DNA of 64,000 nt from Pristionchus mayeri. Taxonomy: Eukaryota > Nematoda > Chromadorea > Rhabditida > Neodiplogasteridae. Below, in pieces: positions 45,544 through 57,101 of this stretch. Location of the stretch: assembly GCA_036245805.1 (NCBI GenBank), contig BTRK01000002.1, forward strand, positions 23,801,067 to 23,865,066. Direction: 5' to 3'. The notes under the pieces are model-generated. The model ran no database searches. It was given only the letters and a program-made list of their open reading frames with translations, and had not been told where the DNA came from. The number at the start of each line of letters is the position of its first letter. The stretch's first letter is position 1. Position numbers and translations under genes: made by a program.

Positions 45544-46600
45544 TTGATGGCTGATTGGGGTTTTATAAAAAATATTCAGGTGTATATCAAGGGAGCTCAG
45601 TCGGACTTTATTGTTCGACAAGTACATTCTCGTAGAGAACATCTTGTTTTTTTTAATCCGTCAAATGAAGTGGGTGGCAATGCCAAGAGGATTGATGCTT
45701 GGAAGGCAGTCGTGGATGAGACTAACAAGTATTTCTTGAATAATGTATATGGTGGCACAATCGTATATCATTGAAGAGCTTTTCCCGATAATACTATTAG
45801 AGTGGAACAGGCGATGAGCCACTTTAAGACGAAAAAGGAGGAAATGAGGAAATTGATAGCTGCTAAGAATGCGTGAGCTTTCATATCCTGAATAATTAGA
45901 ATCAATGATAATTAGCTATCGCAACGGTACGGGCGGTGGGACTGACCCAACATTAGAAAAGGCTGCCCGAAAGTTGGAAAATCCATCGGAGATCCAATCG
46001 ATGATGGTTGAATTAATAATGAAGCATCCCGGTGCTATGGGCGTCGGTCCTGCTTCGGTGGAGACAGGAGTAGAGGTAGATATAGGAATATATATCGAAT
46101 AGTTGATAACGATTATTTGAAGAGTTCAATTGTTTCTTCTTCTGTTGGTTCGGATTCCTTAATGTCCATTCCATCCTCATCTTCGAGTAGGAAACGCAAG
46201 GCGATTTCTACAGCAACGTTCGAAAGAGCAAAGGTTTTTTAGTGTAGTATTTGCTATGAGAGGGTTTTTTTACGTGAATGCACTTTTGTTATAGAACCAA
46301 TCTGTTGCTGAATTTCTGAGGACGAGCCAGTCCGATCGGGAAAGTAATGCTACCGTGTTGGGTTTCCGTCGTGAGGTTATAACATATATCAATGCAACAG
46401 GATACAGATGATTATAGCCCATTTCCAAACGCCCGAGGGAGGGTTTGAACTCGGATGTTGATAGCAATAAGGTCAGATTTCAACGCTACGTGCAGTGAAA
46501 TCTGTTTTTTTTAAGGATGATATTTCGATCGTTTCTAACGATGCTCTGGTTATGGAATTAAGGAATGAGAAATCTAGAATGATTGAGAATGCAAAATTAT
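45544..46600 (+). pseudogene. Myb/SANT-like accessory ORF, possibly of a Harbinger element
   Basis: Exon-like frames read AKRIDAWKAVVDETNKYFLN (45680-45750), AMSHFKTKKEEMRKLIAAKN (about 45815-45870) and RNGTGGGTDPTLEKAARKLE (about 45920-45980). The pattern of a Trp helix with VN, a K..K..A helix and a TGGG motif is common in nematode Myb/SANT-like regulators and Harbinger partner proteins. A stop follows the first frame at 45772, and the 5' end runs into foldback element A, so it is probably truncated. Confidence 0.4.
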
Positions 46601-47173
46601 TGGTTAGTACTCAATACTAGATTTTCCTCGAAGTATGTTGTTATAATTCTAGCTAGTTAACTCCAGTGGTGACATCCCTAGGGAGGAACTTAAGCGTATC
46701 CTATTCCCGGTATGTAGATTGTAATAGTGAATCATACGCGAGTATTTGTAATTTAACAGGATCAGCCAATTTCGAATTGCCATCATGATCTTATCGAATT
46801 AGATGGGGATAGCACTGCCTCAGATAGTGAACTGTTCACTGGACCGTGCACTTCGAAAGATTAGATTATTGATAGAATTCGTGAATATTATAAAAAGATT
46901 GTTATGTTAACTGGGATTTATGTGTTATTGTTCTCTCTCACGTTCTATAGTTATGATAAAGTTGGGATTTGCACCTCTAAAATTTCTTTTCGAATATCCA
47001 TGTGTCTCGGTTCATATATCTTTCTTGCTCAATTAGCCTCTTTCAGCAGACCAATATCATACATTTTTTTCCAAATTGAGAAGAATGGAGACTTGAAGGT
47101 TTGAATCGATAATATAACTCGCCGAACGTCATTTATTCATTGTAATTGCCTATTTTTTTCACTGACGAGTAAC
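46601..47173. other. No gene recognised
   Basis: AT-rich interval between the Myb-like frames and the Harbinger transposase 3' end. No element termini identified. Confidence 0.3.
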
Positions 47174-48334
47174 TTAGAGGCTAGCAGCAATAACAGCTCG
47201 GACGTTTCTACTAGCGGGAGGGAGGGGGCATACTCTATGGATGAAACCTCTGCCCCTCTGAAGTCCATGTCCTCTGTCCAATCCGTAGTTCCATAGGACA
47301 GCTGCAGCGAGGACGAATCGAGCGCACTTCTCAGGCGTATAACGCAGTCTTGAGCAGAGCGCAGGGAATCTCTTCTTGAGCATTCCGAAGACTTGTTCAA
47401 CAATTACTCTTGTCTTGCAGTGCAACTTGTTGAAACGAGTCTCCTTAGCGTTAGAGGGACGAGCAAATGGGGTCATCACTCGAGCCCCGTTGCTGTACCC
47501 CTTATCTCCGAGGATTGCATAGCCATGGGGACAATTCAGGGAGTTAAGTGCTCTTCTAGCTGTGCTATTTTCGAAAACGAAGCTATCATGAGTGGATCCC
47601 GGGTATCGTGGATTGCAATACAATATTCTGCCCCAAAAGTCAACAATGAAAGTACAATTGAGGGCGGAGTATCCCTTCCTGCATCTGAAGGTATTGTTAG
47701 ATGCAGGGGGTGTGTCGATTCTAATCAGGGTTCCATCGACCGCGCCAATGACGTTAGGAAGGCCACAGATACGCGAAAAATCCGCACTTGCCCTTCTGTA
47801 AGAGAATGAGTTTAGGGGATGCCCGTAATGATTATCCTTTTGAGGGAATAAGCATGGATTACGATAACAAGTACGAAGTTTATCACCTCCTCCATCTTGC
47901 ATCCTGAACTGGGAATCTAATGAAGAATGAGACCACAGTAGGATCCGTTAGGCCATGAACGACTCGATTGATGATATTAGATGCAGTCTGCTGACTGCAT
48001 CCGAAACGGTCACAGACGAGGGATTGAAACCCGTTCGTGCCGATGGATGATAGGAAGAGAAGGACCTAAGATTCACCCCAGTCACAGATAATGATCACGA
48101 TAACTAATTGACCTGATTTTCCTTGGAGAGAGTGAGTCCATTCTGATTTGGCTGGGCCAGATACGGGTCTACTATCTGCACCAAATCAGAGATTGCTCCT
48201 TTATCGAACTTTATCTTCTTCCGAAAGATTCCATTATTCCGAAGTGTGAGTGGACTTATGCGATTGTACGCAATGTTGTGTTGCCTGCGGCGGGCGAGGG
48301 CGAGCATCAGTAAACTGGATAAATGAAGGTGCAA
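47174..48334 (-). CDS. PIF/Harbinger transposase (HARBI1-like)
   Basis: DDE_Tnp_4-type nuclease. Three exons join in phase: from 48334 (RRQHNIAYNRISPLTLRNNG ... LTLSKENQ), a middle exon (about 47869-48068, CDRFGCSQQTASNIINRVV, a helix-turn-helix type segment), and the core from about 47809. Core motifs: LPNVIGAVDGTLIRI (first Asp), YPGSTHDSFVFENS (second Asp), YAILGDKGYSNGARVMTPFA and VEQVFGMLKKRFPAL (Glu), then AAVLWNYGLDRG. The intron starting GTGATAAAC and ending TTACAG restores the frame between middle and last exons. The whole looks intact. The Myb-like frame upstream could be the partner gene. Confidence 0.85.
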
Positions 48335-48446
48335 AAAAACGAATTACGAGGAGCAATAAGCGTAGAAAATGTTTTTATCTAATCTACATTCTTCCTTATT
48401 GAGAATTTGCACTGTGTCAGATTTACGATTGATATGTGCATTTCAG

Positions 48447-48736
48447 AGATCCTGAGGGCTCTCGGGTGCATCCTCACTGCCGTTCACGAGGCTATGCTCA
48501 ACGACATCGTCTTCCCCGCAGAGGTTGTTGGAAAGAGAACCCGCATAAAGCTCGACGGAAAGAGGATCATCAAGGTTTGAGTTTTGCTTCATAATGGTGG
48601 AGGGAGTACATTATGTACGCAGAACATTGTTTCTCTCCAGGTCCACCTCGACAAGGCCCAGCAGACGAATGTTGAACACAAGGTTCAGACTTTCGCGTCG
48701 GTTTACAAGCACCTGACTGGAAAGGACGTCACATAG
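48447..48736 (+). pseudogene. rps-7: Ribosomal protein S7 C-terminal fragment
   Basis: Exon 48447-48574 reads [20 protein letters not shown] then [14 protein letters not shown], and exon 48641-48736 reads [20 protein letters not shown] then [11 protein letters not shown] and a stop. This is the C-terminal third of eS7/RPS7, short of its usual FEFPE end. The acceptor and intron are intact, and no 5' part exists upstream, where the Harbinger gene begins within about 110 bases. A fourth ribosomal-protein fragment in the window. Confidence 0.8.
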
Positions 48737-48912
48737 TTAGCCCATCTTCGAAGTATTGATTTCATCCCTAATGTTTAATTCCCAATGTTTATTCTAGTCG
48801 ATTTTTTTGCTTCGCGGCTTCTTGTATAAAGTATTTTTTGTTTGGCAGTTTCCTATAAGGTACTATCCTTCCCGCGATGGGTTACCTTTGAATAATGTAG
48901 TCTTAGGATATC

Positions 48913-50281
48913 TTGAGCGTATCCGACTCCCCTCTGAGGACTGTTCCTCTGTATGCTGCATGGATGGTCTACGACTGGGACACTGCCGAGACTGGGGGCA
49001 GACCCATCGTGAGTCTCTCTCTCTCTTCCTCTCAATTGAGGGCTCCTTGCAGGGAATGTGTCGGGAGAACATTGGATGGAATCTCTTCGCTGACTACTTC
49101 CCTCTCAAACTGGTGAAGACTGCTGATTTGTCCCCGGGAGGAACTACATCGAGGGGTCAGTCAATAAGTCTCTCCACGAATTGACATTACAATGAGCATT
49201 ACGGTGCTGCCAGACTGATCATTGATAGTCCTTCTTTGAGATCTCATCCTCACGGAGTTCTCTCTATCGGCCCTTGTGCTACTTTCCTCACTGAGTCGAC
49301 GGGATTCAGCAAGCTCTTCCCTGGAATGACTGCCAAGTGAGCATTTACTACTTCCTCCTCTTTCTTTCATAGGTACTGTACCCACGTTTGTTACAGTATC
49401 CTCACACTCAACGGCCAGTTCTGGTTTCCCCTTCGACGCGAGTTCGGATTCGCAATTGGTGAGAGATTGGCGATAAAATCAGGGTGATCTTCGATCTCTC
49501 AGGTGGGGCAGAATCTTCTCGTGCCTCTCTCAAATTGTCACTCAGGAATCCCGGGAAGATAATTCACTTTACAAGTCTATCTTCTCATTCTGTACAGGGT
49601 CGAGCCATCGGGATCGTCTTCGGTGGTCTGAATGAGTCACTCATGGCGAGCCCAGGAAGACACGACCTCAAACTTCTCAATCGAAGGGGATTCTGCAGAT
49701 TCGCACTCCAATTCGGGTCGGTCCCTCTCTTCTTTCTCTCCCCTCTCCCCTCTCCCTCACTTCTCTCTTTTGTCAGTGCCGACCTCGTTCCTCTCTATCA
49801 CTTCGGGGAGCGAATTATTCGACCAGGCAGTGGGCATCGATGAACAGAATGTGAAGAACATGCAGGTACGTCCCTACCCATCCCTCCTACCTCTCCCCCT
49901 TCCTCCCCTGCAGGCTCGTATTCGCAATCTCATTGGCTTCTGCCCCCCTCTTCCGTTGGGTCGAAGTCTACTCAATCTTCCGTGGGGAGGCATTTTTCCC
50001 TATCGGTGAGCTCCCTCAAGAGAGATCAGAGATCAACTACTCATCCTTGCAGCAAACCAGTGACTTCTGTGATGGGGGCGCCGATTCGAGTGGACAGAGT
50101 GGATAATCCGACGGATCTGAAGGTGGGGAGAGGGGAGAGAGGAGGGGGGAGGAAGCATCTCTCTTTCTGTCTTTCAGGTGGATCCCCCCATCAAAAGTAC
50201 TGCGATGCTCTCGTTGAACTGTTCGAGAAGCACAAGTCTCTCTACAATGTTCCCGAGAATCAACACATCAACGTCAACTGA
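48913..50281 (+). pseudogene. DGAT2/MOGAT-like acyltransferase, truncated and frameshifted
   Basis: Family enzymes acylate mono- or diacylglycerol at the ER. Exons give PLRTVPLYAAWMVYDWDTAE, IGWNLFADYFPLKLVKTADL, the catalytic [14 protein letters not shown] with [59 protein letters not shown] with LLNRRGFCRFALQFG, ADLVPLYHFGE, ELFDQAVGIDEQNVKNMQ, IRNLIGFCPPLPLGRSLLNL, KPVTSVMGAPIRVDRVDNPT and KYCDALVELFEKHKSLYNVP. The N-terminal membrane anchor is absent. Two indels break frame: before ELFDQ (about 49812) and in a C-run (about 50185). One donor near 49555 reads ATAATT instead of GTAATT. Pseudogene, or base errors in a real gene. Confidence 0.75.
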
Positions 50282-52337
50282 TTCCTCCCGCTGTAGGTCA
50301 TGAGATAGACTGCTCTAGATTATCGATTCATTGGTTGTACATTGCCTTATCATTGCCCCTCCACCATCCATCTAGAATTCCTCCGTCCCATCCAGTCTCA
50401 AGGATATACACTTGTTTTACCTCACTATGTAATCTAAGCGGGAAGAAGGTCCACACCCCCCCCCCCCCCTCCCACCCATTCGCATATCGCTACCTTTGTA
50501 TAAAATATTTTACATTGTTTTAATGGTGATATCCACCCTTTTAAGGGTTACCTTTGAATAATGTTCTTTTTTTTAGCAAGATCGGCAGTAGTCTGGAAGA
50601 AGGAAATTGTGAGTGAGGGTGAGTCTTTCTATCATTTCATTTTCGTTCTGAACTCAATTATTATAGTATAATATATGTGATTGAGGTAGATTTAATCTAT
50701 TACACTTTCCAATGCGATAGTTACGGTTTAGCCTCGTGACATTCTGAGAGGATATATATAGCATCATACGAACCAATGCATTATAGGCCTTTTGGTCACA
50801 AGCTCCCGAGTGAGCATTCGCAGGATGGAGTCATGTGGAGGGAGAGGTGAGACAAAGCTTATTTTTTACTCCGAGAAAAGATATCTCCCTCATTGACGTT
50901 ACATTTGTTGAGAAGTTCCTTTCCTAACTGGCCCATTCAGCCAGCCCGAGCGCCCGACTAGGAGTGACTTCAACGAGGAAGCACCAAAGACCGGCATTGA
51001 AGATATGTGATATAGAAGATTCACCAATTTCTCGTCCAAGAATCCCTTCCCTCTCTCCATTAATGTAACCATAGATTACGGAATTTATTTGCTTTGGTTT
51101 TTACTTCGTTTATTGTATCAAATCGGTTCCGTATATCTCTTCGGTCCCGTCGTTTTAGCATTTCTCGCTCTTTCCAAATTTAGATCCTGCAACGAGGGAG
51201 CGACATCGCTACGACGAATTAAAAAACAATCCTCATTCCTCCTCTTTTAAAAAATAATAGCATATTTCGTTCTTTGTGAATTTGGGCCATTTTCACATAA
51301 CAGCAAGTCACGGTTGTGGCGAGCCGCTTCATTGTATTATTTTCTTGAATCTTGTTACGGTTGATCTAGCACCCCTCCCTTCCCACGCTCTTTCACAGGT
51401 TTTCCGATGGCAGCATCTCTTCGCTTCAACGGGAGTAAGTCACGGTTGTGGCAAACTCCCGCACTTAGAAGGCGCTTCCCATCCCCCCCCTCTCCCTTGT
51501 CTCATCCGCGCGCGCTCTCTCTCTTTCACACACTCTCTCGTCTCTGCCCTTCCTAAGGTGCCTCTCGCTTGCTGTTTTCTCTCTTCCGCGAGACAGATAA
51601 TAAACAGTTGACCTCAATATCGATTGATAACATTTACAACCACTGGCGGAAATTTCTGGGAATTGGTACGGGGGCTGTAGTGAATTGTGAATTACATGCA
51701 GCTATCATACTTTCAATTAAACCTATAAAATTGTATCTTTCTTTATAGGCTACCGAAAAACATCAAAACTTGTGATTTTTATCTTGTCAGGCGAGTCCGT
51801 TTTCAGAATTTTTCAAATTTTCGTGGCAGTATGCTAGTCAATCGGACTAATTTTGCAATGTAAATTCGTTTTATAATACATTATGTATTGCATTTTGAAA
51901 CCTTTGTTGGTATCGAAATCGATGACATTTTTTAAAACAAGTAGAAATTTTCAATTTTCCTAATCGCGATTCGGAAGGCCAGAATAGTGTCCAGTAAGTT
52001 ACTTTGCAACTACAAAGTAACTATTTTTTTAAATTTTTGAAACACAATTTCGGAATCGCACTATTCTTGTAAACTTGAACATTTCTAATTTGTGAAGCTC
52101 GGAAATTGTTGAGCTTTGATTGCTATACTCAATGCTACGTAGCATTCGGCAGTAAGGTTAATCGCTTCAAAGAAAGAAATTTTCGAACAAAATTCCACGA
52201 ACTTTTGGGACACCCCAATAAGAATATTTAGAACACTGGACCTACTATTGATGTTCAAATGTTGTTAATTTCAAAAATGTATCTGAATAATGGGAATATT
52301 TGTTTATAATAGAAATGGGTAATTCGATTTTACTAGT
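50282..52337. other. Possible small exons and repeats
   Basis: Exon-like frames with splice borders read ARSAVVWKKEIVSEG (about 50579-50625), PFGHKLPSEHSQDGVMWRER (about 50787-50847) and QPERPTRSDFNEEAPKTGIE ending in a stop (about 50940-51010). They may be the end of a small unrecognised gene. A C-run of 11 is at 50458-50468. The word GGTTACCTTTGAATAATGT occurs at both 48881 and 50547. 51620-52337 is featureless. Confidence 0.3.
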
Positions 52338-53559
52338 TATATCACGCCTCTCACGAGAGAATCGAGCTGATTTTTCCTTTAATGGGAATGGAGGAAAATC
52401 GTGAATTGAGTTCTAACCGGTTTCGGGCACCCTGAGGCATGTCTGAGTGACCCCCCAAAATCTTTTTGTTCATACTTCATTTTGAAGCTCCCTACGTAGG
52501 GTCGGATATCGGCATCACCCTCTTTGAGAGCAGTTTTCTTGGATACGGTGTAAGATAGAGCAAAATTGACCTCTGAGTGACCCCAACTCATTTTTCGAGC
52601 TCTATCGATCTATACAAACCAATTTCTCTGAATCCGATTTTGAACGGCGGTACGTTGTAGGTCAATTTTCTCAAAAATGTAGGTAAAGACGCACCTCAAA
52701 ATTTCACTAGCGGTGCAGCTCAGTGAGAGCTTTAAAATGAGTGGTTTGCCAAGAAAATATCGACTTGTTCGTGCGACTTTTGCCCTTTTTACGTTTTCGG
52801 ATCATTTGAAGTCATTTCATTCCTCCCCACACCGCGCGTTTTCGAGAGCGCGGAATGGAATGATTCCATTGTCCCCACCCCTCCATTGTAATGGTGACGA
52901 GTCGGAGGACGAAATCGATGAGGAGACCTTAATTTGGGACAGCCTCAGAAAGAACCATAAAGAGCTCTTTATCTAATAATTTGATAAGGAAAATTGAATA
53001 AATATTCATTAAGATAATGCAGTCGAGTTCATTGTGGGAAGAGACAATGGAATCATTCCATTCCGCGCTCTCGAAAATGCGCGGTGTGGGGAGGAATTAA
53101 ATGACTTCAAATGATCCGAAAACGTAAAAAGGGCAAAAGTCGCACGAGCAAGTCGATATTTTCTTAGCAAACCACTCATTTTAAAGCTCTCACTGAGCTG
53201 CACCGCTTGCGAAATTTTGAGCTGCGTCTTTACCTATATTTTTGAGAAAATTGACCCACAACGTACCGCCGTTCAAAATCGGATTCAGAGAAATTGGTTT
53301 GTATAGATCGATAGAGCTCGAAAAATGAGTTGGGGTCACTCAGAGGTCAATTTTGCTCTATCTTACACCGTATCCAAGAAAACTGCTCTCAAAGAGGGTG
53401 ATGCCGATATCCGACCCTACATAGGGAGCTCCAAAATGAAGTATGAACAAAAAGATTTCGGGGGTCACTCAGACATGCCTCGGGGTGCCCGAAACCGGTT
53501 AGAACTTATTTCACCATTCCCATGCTCAGCTTGATTCTCTCATGAGAGGCGTGATATAT
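52338..53559. mobile_element. Long-TIR foldback element B, about 1.2 kb
   Basis: Ends TATATCACGCCTCTCACGAG and, inverted, CTCATGAGAGGCGTGATATA, probably at a TA target. Arms extend about 500 bases each, with a short AT-rich centre (52890-53030). The outer 100 bases match element A. Near-identical open frames (MQLSESFKMSGL...) appear on both strands only because of the inverted arms. Confidence 0.88.
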
Positions 53560-53570
53560 TAATCTCTCAG

Positions 53571-54232
53571 CGCCTCCGTCGATTTCATAGTCAAGAGCAA
53601 TTGCATTGATGAGGTTCTTCAAGCTATTAAAGCAACCATTCTCTTCCCTGATGACGCAATTAGATCCCATGGATATGAGGCACTCTGTGACATATACCAT
53701 GGTCTGCTTAACAAACCCGCTCTGGAAAAATTGGGAAGCCTTGTACCCACTCTTATCGAGGTAATGTTAACAAATCAAAGATATATTCAGATCATATTTC
53801 TTGCCAAAGCATGATGAATTAATTTCATTGACCAAAAAGTCGAACTTCAGCACTCTCGCATTGAACAATTCTCGGAGTATCTAACGGCTCTGAGAACTCT
53901 AAGAAATATCATTCGAATTGCTCCACTCCGTCTCGCTCAATTCAAGGAGGAAATACTCTCTCTGTGCGAACAGGTTCAACATTTATTATATATAATAAGC
54001 AGTTAAAATTTTGATAGTCATCAATAACCAATAACTATTATACAGTAATTGAATTCTATTGAAAGTTTATTCATTGGTTTATAATGGATGTATATTTTGA
54101 TGTATCTTTTTTTCGAAACATCTGCATAACATGGGATTCCAGTAGAAGAAGTTTTTCTTTAAGGTCAAAGGATACAATGATCAGAGATCAGAGACTGCTA
54201 CTGAGATTGAGGCTATGCTCAGAGACATGTAG
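53571..54232 (+). pseudogene. 3' end of a HEAT/ARM-repeat protein gene
   Basis: Three exons: from 53571 (SVDFIVKSNCIDEVLQAIKA, SHGYEALCDIYHGLLNKPA), about 53838-53971 (ELQHSRIEQFSEYLTALRTL, PLRLAQFKEEILSLCEQ) and about 54163-54232 (KGYNDQRSETATEIEAMLRD, stop). Amphipathic helix pairs suggest HEAT or ARM repeats; the exact protein is not recognised. The first exon's acceptor is only about 11 bases from the end of foldback element B, and no upstream exons were found on the other side, so it is either truncated or split by the insertion. Confidence 0.5.
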
Positions 54233-54239
54233 AAGATTC

Positions 54240-54761
54240 ACCCGTCTCCAATAAATAATGAGATAAATCTAGGGACCACAACCTGGATTGCGCAAAATGT
54301 CCATGAGGTGTTGTGGTGAAGCTCATTGGCCTTGTGTCAGGGAACCGTGTGTTCGTTCCCCGTCTCATTCAAGACGTTTGCAGATACTAGAGATAAACAG
54401 CGGAAGTCGTATTCTAATAAATACGCGTACTGCCCGAGAGTTATTTGCAAACGACTATTCGAAATTAAGACTATTTTATATTTTATTTGCACAAAAGTGA
54501 TAAAAATCTGGGAAACCATGTTGGACTTTTCTGAAAGACGAATATGCATTGGAAGTACAAAAATTGGAGAATGTATGATCTGCCAATCGATTGTTTGTAT
54601 ATTCAAAAAATACAAATCATGATCGACATTTCACAGATTGTAAAGACTGATGATACCTGCAGAATAAGAGCTTGCACTAAGAATTTGGTTACGAATTCGC
54701 TTAGTCGTTTGGAGTGCCAGATTTCTCTTTCTCCCTCATACATACACATTCATATTCATAT
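54240..54761. other. No gene recognised
   Basis: AT-rich; two overlapping open frames at 54326-54819 lack motifs. Confidence 0.3.
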
Positions 54762-54897
54762 TTATTCATATTTATCCTGGCGTCAGGAACAATGGTCCCG
54801 CAGGAGGACTTCAGTGTGAAGGGGATTGGGATCTTCGGTCTCAGAACGTCGTTAGGTCAAGGGATGGGATATTCTTTGGCTTCTTTGGTCACTGTAG
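54762..54897 (+). repeat. Dispersed repeat, copy 2 (mate at 40371-40510)
   Basis: Same orientation and same potential frame as the mate, starting MVPQEDFSVKGIGIFGLR and ending near SLASLV in both copies. A TATTCATATTTATCCTG stretch precedes each. Confidence 0.7.
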
Positions 54898-56597
54898 GCA
54901 GACACCACAAGCTCCGCCCACTCGGCTCGGACAGTTCTCCTCTCTAAAGCGAGATTTGAGGAGCACATGCGTAATTTGCGACCAAAACGGTAGACCAGAA
55001 AAGAATTCGATAGCTTTCCCCGAGACAAATCGAGTGGTTGGTCGACGAACTAGGTCTGACTCCTCTAAGTAGGTCAAAATTGAAAAAATAAGATTAAAAT
55101 GCCGTTTATACGAAAAATTATAAGTTCGTCGGGCAATATTCATATTTAATGGTCTCATATCAGTCCAAAACGCGAAAGCAAACGAAGATTTATACTTTCG
55201 TTTAATTGTGCTCCTCATTTGAATTTTTTTGAAGCTCCGGGAGAAATTACGTTAATTCCTAAGGAAGTTGCGCTATTATACCGTCGAGGAGGCATTGAAC
55301 AGATACTGTCGGAACGATATATTCGGCTGCCTGTTTTATCGATTTATAGATTTTTATCGCGTTTTCATCGATTATTTTATGTATTTTCTTGCTTGTTCCT
55401 AGTCTACGTGAACTGGTCTATCATTGTTCCCGTTTTGGTGCGGTTTCGATGCGTTCAACACTTATAATTGGTAGGATTAGCCGGCCTGATCCGTTTTTCG
55501 CTCCATCTCTAACGCGTAAGTAAGTATTGCTGTGATTATTGATTACTCTTCTTAGCTAACCTTTATGTTTTGCTATCAGTTACCTCTGTTCATGCACTCT
55601 AACGAGTTGTATACATCCGTGATGCTTTGATTCGTCCAATTCGTTAGATTTTTCGCCGCTTTTAGTTATTTTCCTAGTCGTATTTCTTATTTGTTCGATT
55701 AAATTGGTAGGTATTTATATGGAGATAGTGGTTTCCATGTGCGCATTGTTTCTAAATTGTAAAATCTACTTTTTCAGAGCCAGAGCATCGATTGGAAGAA
55801 GACGTGAGAGAGGATGGAGTCGTCTCTTCGATCTTCACGAGAGGTGAGACCAGTTTGGTCACCTCCATTTCCCCTAATTTCCTTCGACCACCCCCCCCCC
55901 CCTTTCCCAGTTAGAGTCCTCCCTAAATGATTATTGTTCGACTTGCTCGAAAATCTTCTCTGATCCACTTGCCCACCAATTTAAACTTTCTTTGTCAGCC
56001 TGCATAGTCATTGCATTTCTTATTGTAGATCGATCTTTTATATCATATTATTCTGAGTATATCAGATATTTTTATTCCAAAGTATTCAATAGATTTATTT
56101 ATGACTAATTATTGTAAATTTGTTTCTTATTCTCAGAAATTTTATATTCTGTCGATCTTTGTTCTTGTGCTCAGCACGAATGTTTCCCTCGTAGGTGCTT
56201 GCCATTTCGTCTGGTTGTTTTCCGTCTGTATTTTCTCCTCCCCTACCCTCTTCTATCTTTTTATCTATCTCGGCCTTCTCTGACCACTTACAGTATCCAC
56301 CTACCGTATCCATACCCTGTTCCCTAGTTTCCATGTCTTTCTGAGAATTAAATGGTCTGCTGGCACCATTCACTCGCTTTCTTATTTTATTGTGCTAATT
56401 TCTGTTGTTTTGCGCGTGAATTGTGGCCCTAATCGATAAATGTGATGTTTTTTACTTGAATGCTCCTACAATACACACAAAAGCATCGGGGGATATCTTA
56501 AGCGAAGATTAGAACGGTATTTCACTTATTTGTATAGCGAAATCGGCGGAATAATGGAGGGGGGTGCGACAAAGGGGAGAGGAGAAGAGAGGAGAGA
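54898..56597. other. No gene recognised; possible old element sequence
   Basis: An open frame at 55219-55467 starts MNFFEAPGEITLIPKEVALL and becomes hydrophobic, but has no known match to me. A possible exon lies at about 55779-55843. A C-run of 11-12 is near 55890. The remainder is AT-rich. Confidence 0.3.
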
Positions 56598-57101
56598 TTG
56601 ACTCCGCCCACTTTTCCTCTCGTCTCTTTAATGTATGGTAGGGATGAGAAGTTGCCCAATAGCCAGTTGCCTCAATCAAACCCAGCGTATACGGTAGATT
56701 TGGATGTTGATCAGTATAAGAGAAGGATGGCTTGGATGATGGAAAGGACGAGATCGGCAGTTCTCACTAAGCTTGAAAATGAGAGAAGGAAGATGAAAGA
56801 GCGCTATGATGAGAAGTATAAGTACAACATGAATGTAGTGACTAGGGCAGGAGATCGAGTGTATGTGCGAGTAGAGGCAAAGTGTGGAGATGTCAGAAAG
56901 ATGATGGATAACTATGAGGGTCCGTATAGAGTAATTTCCACAAGTAATACTGCTGCGACTATAGTGAGAGCAGATGACGGATTAGAGAATGGGCGCGAGG
57001 CCAATAAGAGAATTGTGCAGTAGGACCGATTGCGATTAGTTCCTAGAGATGAGAAGGAAGTGGATGTCTGTAGTGTGGAATGGATGAAAAGACAAAGAAA
57101 G
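56598..57101 (+). mobile_element. Ty3/Gypsy pol C-terminal (integrase tail) fragment
   Basis: Reads FPLVSLMYGRDEKLPN, then RSAVLTKLENERRKMKERYD, VTRAGDRVYVRVEAKCGDVR and NYEGPYRVISTSNTAATIV: the C-terminal region of a Gypsy integrase (MYGR, GDRVYV, EGPY). A stop at 57021-57023 interrupts the frame, which then continues DRLRLVPRDEKEV to 57101. Upstream pol is missing. Confidence 0.75.

Noticed and set aside
47393..47809. 138-codon plus-strand frame
   Set aside because: Antisense to the Harbinger DDE domain.
52713..53203. Two similar open frames on opposite strands (MQLSESFKMSGL...)
   Set aside because: They are the two arms of the inverted repeat of foldback element B, with no motif or splice support.
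54281..54390. Possible tRNA-like segment with GTTCGTTCC
   Set aside because: No acceptor stem or D-arm could be paired.
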